Part shown: in pieces, positions 11,552 to 23,508 of the stretch
Position numbering within the stretch: the stretch's first letter is position 1
How the letters are laid out: the number at the start of each line of letters is the position of its first letter
Assembly (NCBI RefSeq): GCF_001625195.1
Contig: NC_054389.1
Coordinates: forward strand, 868,001-932,000
Direction: 5' to 3'
From: Drechmeria coniospora
Taxonomy: Eukaryota > Ascomycota > Sordariomycetes > Hypocreales > Ophiocordycipitaceae
Length of the DNA stretch: 64,000 nt
Notes under the pieces: model-generated
What the model was told of the DNA's origin: nothing
The model's input: the letters and a program-made list of their open reading frames with translations, nothing else
The model's database searches: none
Position numbers and translations under genes: made by a program

Positions 11552-12184
11552 CTGCCTCGGAGGATACGGAGAGTGACGCGGGGGTCCATCATCACGCCGT
11601 CACCCTGATACGTTTCCTCCCCAGCACAGCGCAGGTGTAGTTGGACTGAGGCGCGCCGTGGAACATGGCAAGCCCAAGTTCGCTGCTGCTTGCTACCGTA
11701 CTGAGGTGATTTGCCGCTTCGAGGATGATGGAGCGCTGCCCGTTTCCTCTTGCTGCCATGGTCGAGACTGAGTCCCTCTTGACGACGCGGCAACCTGTGC
11801 CCGCTGCATCCAGACTGGCTTGATAGTCAAGGTCAATGCGGTAGCGAAGCAATATGATTCTGGCAGTAGCTGATGAATATTCGATATGATTCTGACAGTA
11901 GCTGATGAATATACGCGAGGCTCGTACGATCAAGGAAGGAGCCTCATGAGCACCGGGGTACTGCACTTCTTGATCATAGGCAAGTGCTCCTGGTGCCATC
12001 GCCTTCTGCTGTGCCATAACGATGCAGCCCCTTCCTTCTGTTTCCGGACTCCTGGCAAGTACGAAAGAAGGCCTAGATTGCCGACAAGTATATAAGGTAT
12101 CTGATCGTCCTCTTTCGTTGCATTCTCTTTTCCTCCTTCAACATCATTGAAAGCATCAGCAACAGCATCAGCAACAACAGCAAA
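11552..12184. other. Intergenic, with a 32-bp tandem duplication and a TATA-like site
   Basis: A segment atatgattctg-cagtagctgatgaatat occurs twice in tandem at about 11849-11912. A good TATA element, TATATAAGG, lies at about 12089-12097 on the plus strand, upstream of the duplicated leader described next. A minus-strand frame (11592-12017) is possible but unsupported. Confidence 0.4.
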
Positions 12185-12410
12185 CAGTGTCTACCATGTT
12201 CCAAATTCTTTCGTCTCTGAGCTGTCGATGTCTCCTCCTAGCATTGCATTCTCATTTTCTCCCTCCATAGTATTTTCGGCAGCATCAGCAACAACAGCAA
12301 CAACAGCAACGTAAAAATCGTCAAACAGTATATTTAAGTCGTTTACTTTACCAGTGTCTACCATGTTCCAAACTATTTCGTCTCTGAGCTGTCGATGTCT
12401 CCTCCTAGCA
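12119..12410 (+). repeat. Duplicated leader-like segment (about 165 bp, two copies)
   Basis: The two copies share a CAGCAACAACAGCAA-type tract followed by a 59-nt block at 12185-12243 and 12352-12410 that differs at only a few bases. Each block contains a short frame starting MFQ, with a hydrophobic SSLSCRCLLLA stretch. The TATA element upstream (about 12089) makes this look like a duplicated gene start, but I could not connect it in frame to the exons downstream. Confidence 0.6.
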
Positions 12411-12429
12411 TGATGGGTAGGTAGTCAGA

Positions 12430-13440
12430 AGACATCAATGCAGGTAATGCAGCTTGGCTGACCATTCCCATTTGCAGGTTGAAAGGACCGTCGCGTCGAC
12501 TAGCACTCAAGGACGCTCACATCGCCCTCAGGGAAGCCGAGGAGGCGGCGCGATTGGCACGACTGGCTGTCATCGCCGCTGAAGACAGAATATTGGCACT
12601 TCAACAAGGCCACGGCCGTTACCGTGGGTGATACACGGGTATGTTCTTTTTACATTTTTCCGATTCAAACCGATTTCAGGGTAATGGGCCGTTGAGAACA
12701 AAAGAGAACTCTGCCCGGGGCCCTCGCCGTCGTCTCCGCGTTCAGTTGCGTTGCCGCGCAAAACCCACATGCAGGTACCGGAATATTGACCAGCTTATCA
12801 ATGCAGGTGATGCAGCTTGGCTGACCATTCCCATTTGCAGGTGCAAGGGACCATCGCGCCGGATCGCGATTGCGGGCGCTCGCGCCGTCCTTAAGGAGGC
12901 CACGAGAAAGTGCGCCGTCGCCGAGGAGGCGGCGCGTCTGGCGCGGTTAGCATTCATTGCCGCGGAAGACACCATCTTTGCACTTCAGCAAGGCTTTGGA
13001 AACTTCCGTGGGTAATGCACGGGTATGTTCTTTTTACATTTTTCCGATTCAAACCGATTTCAGGGTGATGGGCCGTTTGAGAACAAAAGAGAACTCTGCC
13101 CGGGGCCCCCGCCGTTGTCTCCGCGTTCAGTTGCGTTGCCGCGCAAAACCCACATGCAGGTACCGGAATATTGACCAGCTCATCAATGCAGGTGATGCAG
13201 CTTGGCTGACCATTCCCATTCGCAGGTTGAAAGGACCATCCCGTCGGCTAACAATTAAGGACGCTCAAGTCGCTCTCAGGGAAGCAGAGCAAAAGTGCGC
13301 TCGGCGGCCAGGCAGGCGGAGGAGGCGGCGCAATTGGCACGACTAGCGGTCATCACCGCTCAAGACAGAGTATCGGCATTGCAACAAGGCTACGGCCTTT
13401 ACCGTGGATGACACACGGGCATGTTCTTGTTACATTATTC
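12430..13440 (+). repeat. Tandem triplication of an unrecognised exon-like unit (363 and 385 bp spacing)
   Basis: Three copies in a row carry a conserved C-terminal coding exon: 12478-12631, 12841-13015 and 13226-13411. Each follows an intron-like segment with branch GCTGAC and acceptor TTGCAG or TCGCAG, and each ends at the same stop position. Shared residues are KGPSRR, then an Ala/Glu/Arg-rich helix (AEEAARLARLA-IAAED), then ALQQG-G-(Y/F)RG. Between copies 1-2 and 2-3 lies a conserved Arg-rich stretch (KENSARGPRR...RCRAKPTC). Copy 3 has a frameshift near 13300 that breaks the helix. I do not recognise the family; a helical, basic, possibly nuclear protein family is a guess. Confidence 0.7.
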
Positions 13441-14161
13441 CGATTCCGAACCCACTTGTCTGCGGATGTGGCCACGGCCAGGCCACAGCCCTTCCTGCAG
13501 CTGGCAGCATGACAAGCAACCAAGTATTCCATACGTACTCAGTACCCCTGCATCAACAACCGTGCTTGTGCCCAGTCACAACCGAGCCACCCCTTTCCGT
13601 ACTTTTACTTGTACACTTGACTTGCACAGTACTTGCAGTACAAGTACAGTACTTAAGTAACTTGTTGCAGTATTACTTGCCTGCGGCGGCCGAGTATCGT
13701 ATCCCACGCCCCCCAACCCAGTGGAGATGACTGCTCGTTCACCACCAATTTGCGCGCCGTCTCCCCCCGTCGCGAACTCTTCTTTTGCACCCTTTCCGTT
13801 CGCAGCTGGCCCCGGCACGGCAATCAACCCACCCCCCCCCCCAGCTCACCACCTTCGCTGCCAATACCGTCCCACGGGCGTCGCCATCGTGTCTTCATCT
13901 CACTTTGATTATTTAGCCTCTCGTCTGATTCGACAACGCCACGTCTGATCCGCTCCCTCCTCGTCCCGTAGGCCACGCACTCCGCCTCTTCCCCGAGCGC
14001 GCCCACGTCCCAGGCCATCGCGTCATCATCATCATCGTCGCGCGCGAGACGTTCATTCGAGAAGCGTCCCCTTGACCGATACAGCCTTGGCCTCGCCGAG
14101 GTTCCGCAAACGACGGCCGCGCGCATCCCGTCCCCGAAGCGAAGCGATCAGGCCTCCGACC
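13441..14161. other. Intergenic and 5' region of the Bqt4-like gene
   Basis: No gene supported. The 13720-14160 part is pyrimidine-rich with a C-run (about 13830-13840), as is common just upstream of highly expressed fungal genes. Confidence 0.5.
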
Positions 14162-15537
14162 ATGGCGCCGGCGGATGGAAGAAGTCTGCCCTCGCGGACC
14201 AACCCCCTCATGATCGAAAACGTCCCCGACCGTACGTCTTCCCCGCTCGCGCCCCGAGGCACCGCGCTCACCGTCGCAGATTGGGACCTCGTCGCGCGCC
14301 GACGTCTCGGCCAGACGAAGCTGACGCACAGGATGGTCGGCGGCGACAAGCCGGACGTGGCCTCGCTCGGCGCCTTCGACTACGCCCACCTCCGCGCGCC
14401 CCTGCCCAAGGGCATCGTCTCCGGCATCTTCAAGTCGAGCCCGACCAGCTACTTCCTCATGCGCCGCAGCTTCGACGGCTACGTCTCCGCCACGGGCATG
14501 TTCAAGGCCACCTTCCCCTACGCCGAGGCGGCCGAGGAGGAGGCCGAGCGCAGGTACATCAAGTCGCTCGCCACGACGAGCCCGGAGGAGACGGCGGGCA
14601 ACATCTGGATCCCGCCGCAGCAGGCGCTCGACCTCGCCGACGAGTACGACGTGAGCGCTTGGATCCGAGCGCTTCTCGACCCGGCCAAGATCCCCGTCTC
14701 GACCGCCTCGGACTCGCCGCCCAAGAAGATTGCGGCGCCGCCCAAGTTTGACGTCGGCAGGGTCCAGAAGCCGCTGCTGGCCCCGCCGCCGACGCCGCCG
14801 ACGGCTCCCCGCGCCACCCGCGCCCGCCGGTCGGCGAGCCCGACGAAGCCGACGACGAAGCGCGCGTCGGCGTCGCCCCGGAAGCGCGCCGTCAAGGCCA
14901 AGGCCGAGGGGGCCGAGGTGAACGGCGTGGCCGAGCGGGGCAGGGACGAGGTCGTCGTGAAGACGTCGACGTTTGAGCCCGCCGTCGTCTTGGAGTCGAG
15001 GGAGGTGCCCGAGGCCAAGGTGAAGGTGCAGGTCGACGAGAAGACGGCGACGGATGCCGGCGGGAACACGGTGACGCACACGACGGCCGAGGTGGACATG
15101 CCGCTGCCGACGGCGGGACAGCCGCCGAGCGCGGCCGAGATTGCCCGCATGATGGAGACGGCCAAGGAGATGGTGAAGAAGGGCCGCGCCGCCGACGGGC
15201 CGGCCGAGGACAAGGCCAAGGGCGCCGAGGACAAGGCCAAGGCGGCATCGGCCAAGAAGGGCAAGCGCAAGGCCGCCGACATCTCCGTGTCGGAAAAGGC
15301 CGCGGGCAAGGACGACGACGAAGGCGACCGAGACGACGACGACGACGACGAGCGACGGGCGAAGAAGACCAAGACCGAGGCAGAGGAGCAGGTGGGCAGG
15401 GCCAAGAAGAGGGCGCTCTTCGGCATAGGCGCCACGGTGGCGGTCGGGTGAGTGGCCTCGCGTGAAGGCGTGCGATCCGGGCCGTCGCTAACTTGGACGA
15501 CAGGGCACTCGTTCCGTGGCTCGTCAATCTGCTGTAG
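14162..15537 (+). CDS. bqt4: Bqt4-like inner nuclear membrane protein with KilA-N/APSES-type domain (439 aa)
   Basis: Two exons: 14162-15447 and 15504-15537. The intron has GTGAGT, GCTAAC and GACAG and joins GG|G in frame. ATG 14162 has the context accATGgcg. A KilA-N/APSES-like fold spans about residues 36-185, with the core [20 protein letters not shown] at about 97-116. A long basic, Ala/Lys/Pro-rich linker follows with an acidic patch (DDDDDDE) and bipartite nuclear-localisation-like basic runs. The last 22 residues ([12 protein letters not shown] then [10 protein letters not shown]) form one hydrophobic segment ending at the C-terminus. Domain order plus a C-terminal tail anchor is the known Bqt4 layout; fission yeast Bqt4 sits in the inner nuclear envelope and tethers telomeres via Rap1. 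It lacks features of the DNA-binding cell-cycle APSES factors (no ankyrin repeats). Without the second exon the membrane anchor would be lost. Confidence 0.85.
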
Positions 15538-17040
15538 CCGCGGGCGTCGTCTGCGAAGGGGAGGACGCCGCGCGACGGGAGAGGAGCACGCTGGATTGTA
15601 CGCTGGGTTGAGAAGTCTTTAAAAGCTTCTTGACGGATTCTTATTGACACACTGTTTACGACAAGCCCGACTCACTACCTAAGTGACAGAACCCTTAGGA
15701 CGCTTCGAGCATCCGTTACACCAGGCCCTACAGCGGCACCCATCATTGTTACTACCGCCCTTTCGCTGGCTCTCTACCATTAACACTGAATGGATATTAA
15801 TAATATGGCACCTACGGTACCAACCCAGCCCACGGCATCCAGTGAACGTCGCGGGCCTTTCAAGACCACAAGACTTTATGCTGCACACGACTATAAACTC
15901 GTTGCAAGCTCTCGAGATCATGTCCCGTAGGGTATGGGTGCATCAGCAAAGTGGCCTTTCTTGCCATTCCTTCGACGCCGACAGGTATAGGGTAGCATTG
16001 ATCTATGGAGGTCCACGTTGTGCCCACTGAATTACTACGTCAGTGTACTGTATGCCTGCCTCATGCCTTCAATTGGCAGGGGACACGCGCGGTGCGAGGT
16101 ACGCACTAGGTACCTACCAGTAGTATTGCACTTGAAGAATGAACTTGATATGACCGTGTCTCGAGGCCATTATCCAAGGAATCCCTTGATTATTTTGTCC
16201 TCGGTGTGATCTGCTACAGTCTACGGCACAAGCGATAGGCTACGATTACCATGCGCTTGAAAGTTACTGGCCACGAGGTCGTTGTAGCATTGGTGTCGAT
16301 TCCTCTTGGATCATCCATGGTTTTAGGGGTCGACAACACTTGCTTGTAGGTACCGTGCACTGTAGTTGTGAGTATTACTGCAAGTGTGTTACAGCACTCA
16401 CATGTACGTGCAGTGCAGGAGTACTGTAGTTGTAGGTGTATTGATGCTGGCGAACGGAGTACATGTAGATACGGAGTACTCCGTAGGTGCAAGTATATCG
16501 GCACTGTCCATGCAAGTGCCGTCCGTGCCTAGCACTGAACGTACAGAAAGGCTAATCGCGGTACTCCGTCCGGTATTACGGAGTAAAATCCAACTACGGT
16601 GTACGTCCTGTACTGTACTTTAGTAGGCACCAATTACTCTACAGTTGCTTAGTGGGCACAGCTGTGCAGCCCCCCAGTACAAGCACTGTATGTGCAGAGA
16701 ACCTCGTACTGTACGTGCAAGTACTCCGTATAATTAGCTGCCGTGGACTTGGAGCTGGCCGCTTGTTTGCTCCGACCCAGAGCGCCCTAGCCCCATCCAA
16801 TCATGCCTGCGGCGGCCACCAACCCCCCCCCCCCCCCACGGCGGCCCTCTACCGTCGCGGCAACCAGTTCAGCTTCCTCCCGTCTCTGCGTCTCCTGGCC
16901 TCTGCGTCTCCTCCATCCGATGTGGCCCATCTCCCCATCACGTCGCACGCCGTCTCCTCCCCTCCGTTCTTGACCGTTGCCACGTTGAATCCAAAACAAG
17001 CAAAGCAGCCCCCCCTCTGCGCCGTCGAAGCACCGCAACC
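15538..17040. other. Intergenic between Bqt4-like and Rho-GDI genes
   Basis: No gene supported. The 16,300-16,740 part is rich in gtactgtac and tacggagta motifs (16470, 16577, and reverse 16722). A C-run lies at about 16824-16838 in the Rho-GDI 5' region. Confidence 0.5.
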
Positions 17041-17812
17041 ATGGCCTCCCACGACGAGGATACGATGCCGGAGGAGACGCAGGGCTACAAGCTCTCCCAG
17101 CCCAAGCACAGCTTGGCCGAGTACCAGCAGATGGGTATGCAGCAGCCGTCGGCCTCGAGAGGCTCGTGACCGAGACGACGTTGACCATGGCAGACGCCGG
17201 TGACGAGTCCCTCCAGAGGTACAAGGAATCCCTCGGCCTCGGCGGCGGCAAGGACATCTCGGACCCCGACGACGCCCGCGTCTGCATCATCCTCGCCCTC
17301 ACCATGGACTCGCCGGGCCGGCCGGCCGTCACCATCGACCTCGCCACGGCCGGCAGCGAACGGACGCTCAAGGACAAGCCGTTCAAGATCAAGGAGGGCG
17401 CCAAGTTCACCATGAGCGCCCAGTTCAAGGTCCAGCACGAGATCCTCAGCGGCCTGCACTACGTCCAGGTGGTCAAGCGCAAGGGCATCAAGGTTTCCAA
17501 GGACTCGGAGATGATTGTGCGTCCCGCGCCGCCCGCCGCCCGTCGCGGGGATGCCGGCTGACGCCTCGCAGGGAAGCTACGCGCCCAACACGGACAAGCA
17601 GACCACCTACGTCAAAAAGTGTAGGCGTGCCCTTCCGTCGTCTCTCCCCCCTTCGTCCTCGCGCTGACCCTGCCCCCGCAGTCCAGGAGGAGGAGGCCCC
17701 CTCGGGCATGCTGGCCCGCGGCCACTACAACGCCATCTCGAGCTTCGTCGACGACGACAAGAAGAAGCATCTCGAGTTTGAATGGAGCTTCGACATTGCC
17801 AAGGACTGGTGA
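17041..17812 (+). CDS. rdi1: Rho GDP-dissociation inhibitor (198 aa)
   Basis: Four exons: 17041-17134, 17194-17516, 17572-17620 and 17682-17812. All introns are GT-AG (donors GTATGC, GTGCGT, GTAGGC) and the joins keep frame. Rho-GDI extracts prenylated Rho/Cdc42/Rac GTPases from membranes and keeps them GDP-bound in the cytosol. The N-terminal regulatory arm ([30 protein letters not shown]) is followed by the immunoglobulin-like fold. Hallmarks are the [11 protein letters not shown] strand, [25 protein letters not shown], and the C-terminal [10 protein letters not shown]...[13 protein letters not shown]. Length matches the family (about 195-205 aa). ATG context is accATGgcc. Gene symbol by orthology with yeast RDI1. 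Confidence 0.95.
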
Positions 17813-17963
17813 GCCGGATCCGCCCGGCCGGCATTTGCCCTGGTCGTTGGCGTCACGAGAAAAACGAGCATGCATGCCTGCCGTGGAGAGCAAATTTTCG
17901 CATAGGACGACGACATCTAAATACATGACAAACCCACACCACCATCCGCCCCATCATCCGCCG

Positions 17964-19089
17964 TCACAGAAAGTAGTCCGGCAGCGCGTTGCCGTCGGCC
18001 GACTTCTCGCCGCCCGGCTGCTGGTCCTTGTGCACGTCGTTCTCCGGCGCCGCGGCAAAGACGTTGAAGAACCTCTCCCCGCCGTCGCTCACCTCGAGCA
18101 CGCTCGCCATGTTGCCGCACCTGTAGCAGTAGTTGGGCGCGCTCCACACCGTGCTCAGCCGGTCGTCGTAGAGCACCTGGAAGCCTTCCTGGCACAGCTG
18201 GTGCGCGCGTAGGATGTGGCACATGCCGTTGACGGCGAGGAACTTCTTCACCACCTGGGCGCCAAACGTGTAGCCCGCGCCCCGCGGCGAGAGCGAGAAC
18301 TCGTCTCGCTCGGGGTCCGGGTCGGACCAGACGAGGTCGGCCATGGGACCCTCGTGCGGGATCTCGCGGAATCGATCGATGATCTTGATCTGGTCGATGG
18401 AGTGAATCGACGGCGACAGGCCTGCTCCGTCAGCTCAGCGCGACGCCGGGCGGCGAGGGTGGGGCCACGTACCGCCGTGGACGCAGAATATTTGGTTGTC
18501 GATGACGACGCTCAGCGTGAGAAAGTCAAACATGTCGGTGAAGTAGTGCCACACGTTGGCGTTGCCGTACTTGCGCGAGCACTCGGTGTAGAAGCCGTAC
18601 GACTGGGTGACGCCGCGAGACTCGTGGTTCCCGCGAATCAAATGCACGCGATCGGGGTATCGTAGCTTCAAGCAGACAAGGAGGGAGATGGTCTCGACGC
18701 TGAACATGCCGCGGTCGACGTAGTCGCCTGGAGCCCTCTGTCAGCTCGACCTCTGCGCCGTCCGCCGCGAGCCGAGGCCTGGCGCCTACCGAGGAAGAGG
18801 TAGTTCGTGTCGGGGCAGTAGCCGCCGATGCGGAAAATTTCAATCAGGTCGAAGAACTGCCCGTGGATGTCGCCGACGACGGTGATGGGCGCCTTGACGT
18901 GGACGACGTTGCTCTCGCGCATGAGCAGCTCCTTCGTCTTGGCGCATATCGCCTCGATGACCGACTCGGCGAGGAGCTCCTTTTTGTAGAGCCGCGCGAT
19001 GCACTCGTCGAGATCGACGGACGCTGACGGTGGTCAGCCGCGAACGGGCCCCACGACGAAGCGAGCGGCTCACCTGGCAGGCTGGGCAT
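17964..19089 (-). CDS. ppg1: PP2A-like serine/threonine phosphatase, Ppg1 type (320 aa)
   Basis: Four exons on the minus strand: 19089-19074, 19023-18790, 18727-18473 and 18421-17964. Introns are GTGAGC/CAG, GTAGGC/CAG and GTACGT/CAG, with CTGAC branch sites in each, and all joins keep frame. The metallophosphatase core is complete: GDIHGQ (about residues 56-61), GDYVDRG, RGNHE, the HGG loop, [16 protein letters not shown], and the PP2A-type tail ending DYFL, the target of carboxyl methylation. LYKKELL near the start, KESNV-like [19 protein letters not shown] and AAPEN after the catalytic domain favour Ppg1 over Sit4/PP6, PP4 or PP2A. In yeast Ppg1 acts in the Far complex on glycogen and mitophagy control. 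It is convergent with Rho-GDI; the stop codons are about 150 bp apart. The very short first exon (16 nt) is inferred from frame and splice signals. Confidence 0.9.
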
Positions 19090-19325
19090 GCTTTCGACTC
19101 GGCCGGGCCGTCTGTCCGGCCTTTGCGCTATCGAAATCGGATTTCACGAGGGGCGGCCCGTGGGCGCTGGCTTCATCGACGACGGCGGCTTCGAACGAGG
19201 GCAAGAACTGGGGCGCGCGAGGCCTGCACCAACATGATTAAGACCACTGGTTGCGGGCGCGGCCGAGAGTCGGACGGTGAATTCTCAGGCGATCATCGGG
19301 AGGAGAGGGGGGGTGATTCCAGAGT

Positions 19326-19393
19326 CGCCGCGTTGAATGTCGCCGCGTTGAATGCCGCTGCGTTGAATGTTGCCGCGTTGAATGTTGCCGCAG
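19326..19393. repeat. 15-bp tandem repeat upstream of the phosphatase gene
   Basis: Five near-identical copies of gccgcgttgaatgt with small changes, about 240-300 bp upstream of the Ppg1-type start codon. It could sit in its promoter. Confidence 0.75.
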
Positions 19394-20709
19394 TTGGATT
19401 CAGCCTGGTGGTGTTTTGCTGCTCGAGCTCAAGGCCCACCGAGGAGGGGAGAGCTAGCGCTTCCAGAGAACGGTGGAAGCTGCACTGTAATACTGTAGGT
19501 ACTTACCAATGGGCGACGGCAGTTCGGTAGGCGCTTGACCTTTTTTTCTTGGTAAATTTTTCACAAGCAGGCCTTCGTAGAGATCCATCTTAAACTAAAG
19601 CCAGCCCAAGGAGTTGAGTTTCGCACCATGCACCGAGACGATAAAACTTAAAACGAGGCTCTTGGCCGCCTCTCGACCCTTGGTTGCGCGAACAATGTAG
19701 GTGATACAGCGAGTACTCGCTGCGACTATCAAGTACAGCTAAGTACGGAGTAAGTACTAGGTACAGTAATACGCTACTCCGTGCTGTACCTCGCAGGTTG
19801 GTAATACACTACAGGTACAAGTATAGGTACCAGTATAAGTACAAGTATGGGCACAGGTATAGGCACAAGCATAGGTACAAGTACTGTATAGGTACAGGTA
19901 TAGGAACAGGTATAGGTACAAGCACAGCACAGTACAGGGGCCTAGCCACTGTGCATAGCCGCATATCGCGTTGCCGTCATGCTCCGTACCCGCACATGTA
20001 CTTACTTAACTACATTTTCGGGTAAACGCATCTGCATTCTCCCGTCCTCGATGGGCGGTGAACTCGTCATCGCCTCGCCCACGACGACGAAATTTGTTCC
20101 GTTAGTGCTGCCAATGATCCCTGTCAGATCGGTTAAGCTACGGCACCCCTTATGAGCACCTCGCTGTCGAATGGCCCGTGCGTTGTCTCACGTGTTAGCC
20201 TGCCTCGACCGCCCCGAATCCATCTCGAGCTCGAGCTCAAAGGTGCTGCAACTCGACCCGTTGCCGTCGGCTCCTCGTTCGAACCCTCCTCCGTCTGATG
20301 CCTCCCGCCGCCTCGCGACGTATCCCCTCTCCCCCGTCCGTCTGCCTGATGTAGTGTTACCGCAGTGTCATCAACAGGCTTGGGGAGGGGATTCCTGGAT
20401 CCTGGGCCACAACGTCCGTCTCATTCGTCACCGTCAGTCACTGTTTGCTACCGCCCCGATTGCGAGCGTTTCGTCCACATCTCTTTCAGCAGCCACTCGC
20501 ATCACCACCTCAAAATCACTCCCTTCAGCTTATATCTCGGCGAAAAATCCCGACGGGGGCGAGCGTACCCGAGGACTGCCGACGCGATACGTTGCCCGTC
20601 ATCCTAGGTCGGCAGCATCCGCTCGTCGTCGTCTTGCCCGTCATCGTATCACGGCCCGTTGGCACCATCCACCATTTCCTCTACTTCTCGGAAATTGTGA
20701 ATTGTTGGA
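19394..20709. other. Intergenic, with degenerate short tandem motifs; 5' region of the zinc-knuckle gene
   Basis: The 19,790-19,940 part is a loose array of tataggtacaag/ggtacaggta units. The 20,170-20,700 part is open in several frames but shows no domain; I read it as the leader and promoter of the following gene. Confidence 0.5.
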
Positions 20710-22747
20710 ATGGCAGAACCGTTTCCCGGCCACGGTGGCCAAGCCCAGGAACCGCAATGTTATAATTGTGGTGCGGTAGGGCACTGGGCAGTCGCCTGCC
20801 CCGAACCCACGAGGTCAACCCCTGCGTAGGCGCCCCTACCATGGCATTCGTCGAGGCCAAGCTGATTCGTTGCAGTGGTTTGGCTGCGTGGCGGAGCTCT
20901 TCGAACAAAGGCCAGCATAAAAAGGGCCACAACCACGGCCCCAAGCCGAGAGGCCCCATCATCACCAAATACGCGCCTCCACCACCGCCGCAACCACTCC
21001 AGGCGTACGGCGCAGGGGTCGGCCATTATCAAAACCCTCCCGCCGCAAGTCAGCAGCATCCCGCCGTGTATGTTGCGCCGGCAAACCACCAGCATCACTA
21101 CATCACGCCGCCTCCTTATCCGGCGTACTCCCACCCGGCCTACGGGTACCCCAATCCGGGATATCCTCCCCCGTCTCCTCCGTCTCCTTACCCGCCGGCA
21201 CAGTATAGCCCGCCTGGCAACATGCCGCCGCCGCCGCCGGGATTTCTTGCACCGGCTCCCCCGCCACCAGCATCTCTAGGACCATTCCCTCCAGGACCTC
21301 ACCCGCCAAGGCATCCGCCGCCGCGGCCGTGCCCTTCGGCTAGGCCACCGCTCGAATACCAGGCCTCGCATTACAACCAATCATATCCATCGCCATCCTG
21401 TTACGGACCTGCTTCCTCTTCGCCCCCTGCTCGTGCCAAACGACACCAAGCACGTCCCGGAATAGCGTCGCCGGGGCCGACCTCGGTCCCGCCGAGTCCT
21501 CAGGGCTCGAGGATGAGTCACCCGCTGCCTCCAAAACCGCCGCCAAGTCTTGATCAGGTCAAGACCCAGCGTGACAATCGCAGCAGACGAAAGCTCGACC
21601 GTCAACCCAACAATCAGGACAGGCGTGGTAGAGACCAAAACACCAGCGCCAGATCGCACCATCTTGGTTCACATCACGATGCATCGCATCCGCCATCATC
21701 ATCCACCAGTCGCCGCTCGTCCCAGAGCTCACCCCCGAAGGACCAGGAGAATGCATTCATTGCGGAAAGGCGGTCTTCTCAGGGTAGCCCATGCAACGAC
21801 AGAACTCACCATGTTGTCTCCGCGAAGCAGCTGGATGCTTCGAACCCCCCACGAGATTCATTGAAGAACAATGTGATTGAGACAGAAGCCTCGGATAATC
21901 GAGAGGACGCCATCACAGCTCCTGACGCATGTTCTTTTCGCAGTGGCACCAAGAGAGATGAGACATCGAGAGATGAGATATCGAGAGATGAGACACCGAG
22001 AGATGAGACACCAAAGACGGCGGCAATGGAAACTCTCCAGGTACCGGCCAATGCCGATGGATCAGACGACCCCGGTGACACGCCCGTGATGCCTGATGCC
22101 GTCAAGGCCGACTCGTCGTCGACTGCAGGTACATCGGAGGGCCGTGCTGAAACCTCGGACTCTTTCACCGTCAATGGCGAAACTGCCGAGCCTAGGACGT
22201 TGGTGGAAACGGAGGAGGGAGAAATTCCCGACGAAGAAGCCGGCAATCCTGCGGCGCGAAAGTGGGAACCGACGGAAGAGCCCAAAAAGTGTTGGCCACC
22301 ATTGGATGACCAAAAGACACGCAAACGTCGACACAGCAGCGAAGCAGACAAACATCGGAACCTGAAGAAGCCCAGGTCGTACAGCCCGGAGCAAAGAAGC
22401 GATAGAATCAGCGACAATGGCGTTGCTCATGACCTCTGGGAAGGCATTCGAGTTCCAAGACAAGCCGATCGCAAGCGACTAGACTCCAATCGATCTCGCT
22501 CTAGGCACTCATCTGCTTCATCCGCCTCCACAAAGTCTTCGGATCTCAATTCCTTGGAGGCAGAGCTTCTAGGTCGCTCGGCCAAAAAGAAGCAGCAAAC
22601 CCCAAGTCCGTCGTCGCGTCCTCGTCCAGAGCGGGTGGTCCCGTTCATGGCCAAGCGCCGGCAGACGAACACCAACTCAGCCTACAGGTACATCTCTTGC
22701 TCTCGCCTATGCTGGACGTGGCTAACGGACGCAGTCGACGATGGTAG
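20710..22747 (+). CDS. CCHC zinc-knuckle, proline-rich nuclear protein (646 aa)
   Basis: Three exons: 20710-20825, 20876-22687 and 22735-22747. Intron 1 is GTAGGC...TTGCAG; intron 2 is GTACAT with branch GCTAAC and acceptor GCAG. Both keep frame, and the tiny last exon adds SRRW before TAG. The N-terminus carries one CCHC zinc knuckle (C17, C20, H25, C30; CYNCGAVGHWAVAC), typical of RNA-binding proteins. Pro/Tyr/Gly-rich low-complexity sequence follows to about residue 230, then a long Ser/Arg/Asp-rich disordered region with EEGEIP and RS-like stretches (SRSRHSSASSAS). This composition suggests an RNA-processing protein, but the precise function is unknown. A 15-nt repeat encoding SRDE(T/I) units lies at about 21,955-22,005. 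Confidence 0.8.
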
Positions 22748-23508
22748 ACGCGAGCTGTCTAATGACGGCGGCAAAGCTCCGCGGTTGGCCGAAATGCGAT
22801 GCCTGCCTTTTCGCCCCCTTCACACATTATTTTACGTGCGTCTGGACATCTGGTTCCGTTCCACCCCCCCCAACATATATGCTCTGTTTGTACATTGCAC
22901 ATTTTGTGTCGTAGCGGCAAGCTACGGCAGTCCCCCTTACCATCAGGCCTCATGACCGTCATGACCAAGCATTGCATGCATTAGCGTTTTTTCTTCCTTC
23001 TCTGACAAGATTTACAAAGCAAGCGTGGATCGTATGCACAAGAGTTTTTTTTTTTTTAGCGAATGTTGCAGCGTCGAGAAATGGCGAACGCGTCGGAAGG
23101 CATGATTCCATGGCACTCGAACCCTCATCCCTGTTCTTTCTGCTTCCTCGCATCAGGTAGACAAGAGACCTCTCCTGCACCAATAACTATTAGCGCTGAG
23201 CCGTTGATGTTGCATTGCCGGCCTAGGCCATTGCTTTTTGTGCACCCCGTTGCGGCATGGCAAATATGTATTATGGGCTACCCCTGAAGACGCCTTGTCG
23301 AACCTTGGGGCGTTCATTTACGCAGAAACACAACAAAACAAAAATCGAACTCTCCCAAACCCTGGTACCAGCTGGCTTGAAGCGATACAGCTTGTTGTGT
23401 TGGCTCAGACGGTTCGCGAATTGGCTGTTTCCTTCTTCTGACTCTCCTCTCTGCATCGAGACTGACCGAGAGACCGATAGCTGCTTGGCTCTTCACGATG
23501 CCTCCAAT
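22748..23508. other. 3' regions between the zinc-knuckle and Egh16-like genes
   Basis: The two genes are convergent. No gene supported here; a T-run at 23044-23057 is present. Confidence 0.5.

Noticed and set aside
11592..12017. Minus-strand frame of 141 codons with a hydrophobic stretch
   Set aside because: It crosses a 32-bp tandem duplication, has no signal peptide at its start and no recognised domain; not enough support.
13913..15435. Long minus-strand frames (305-388 codons) opposite the Bqt4-like gene
   Set aside because: Arg/Ala/Ser-rich shadows of a GC3-rich plus-strand gene; no domain features.
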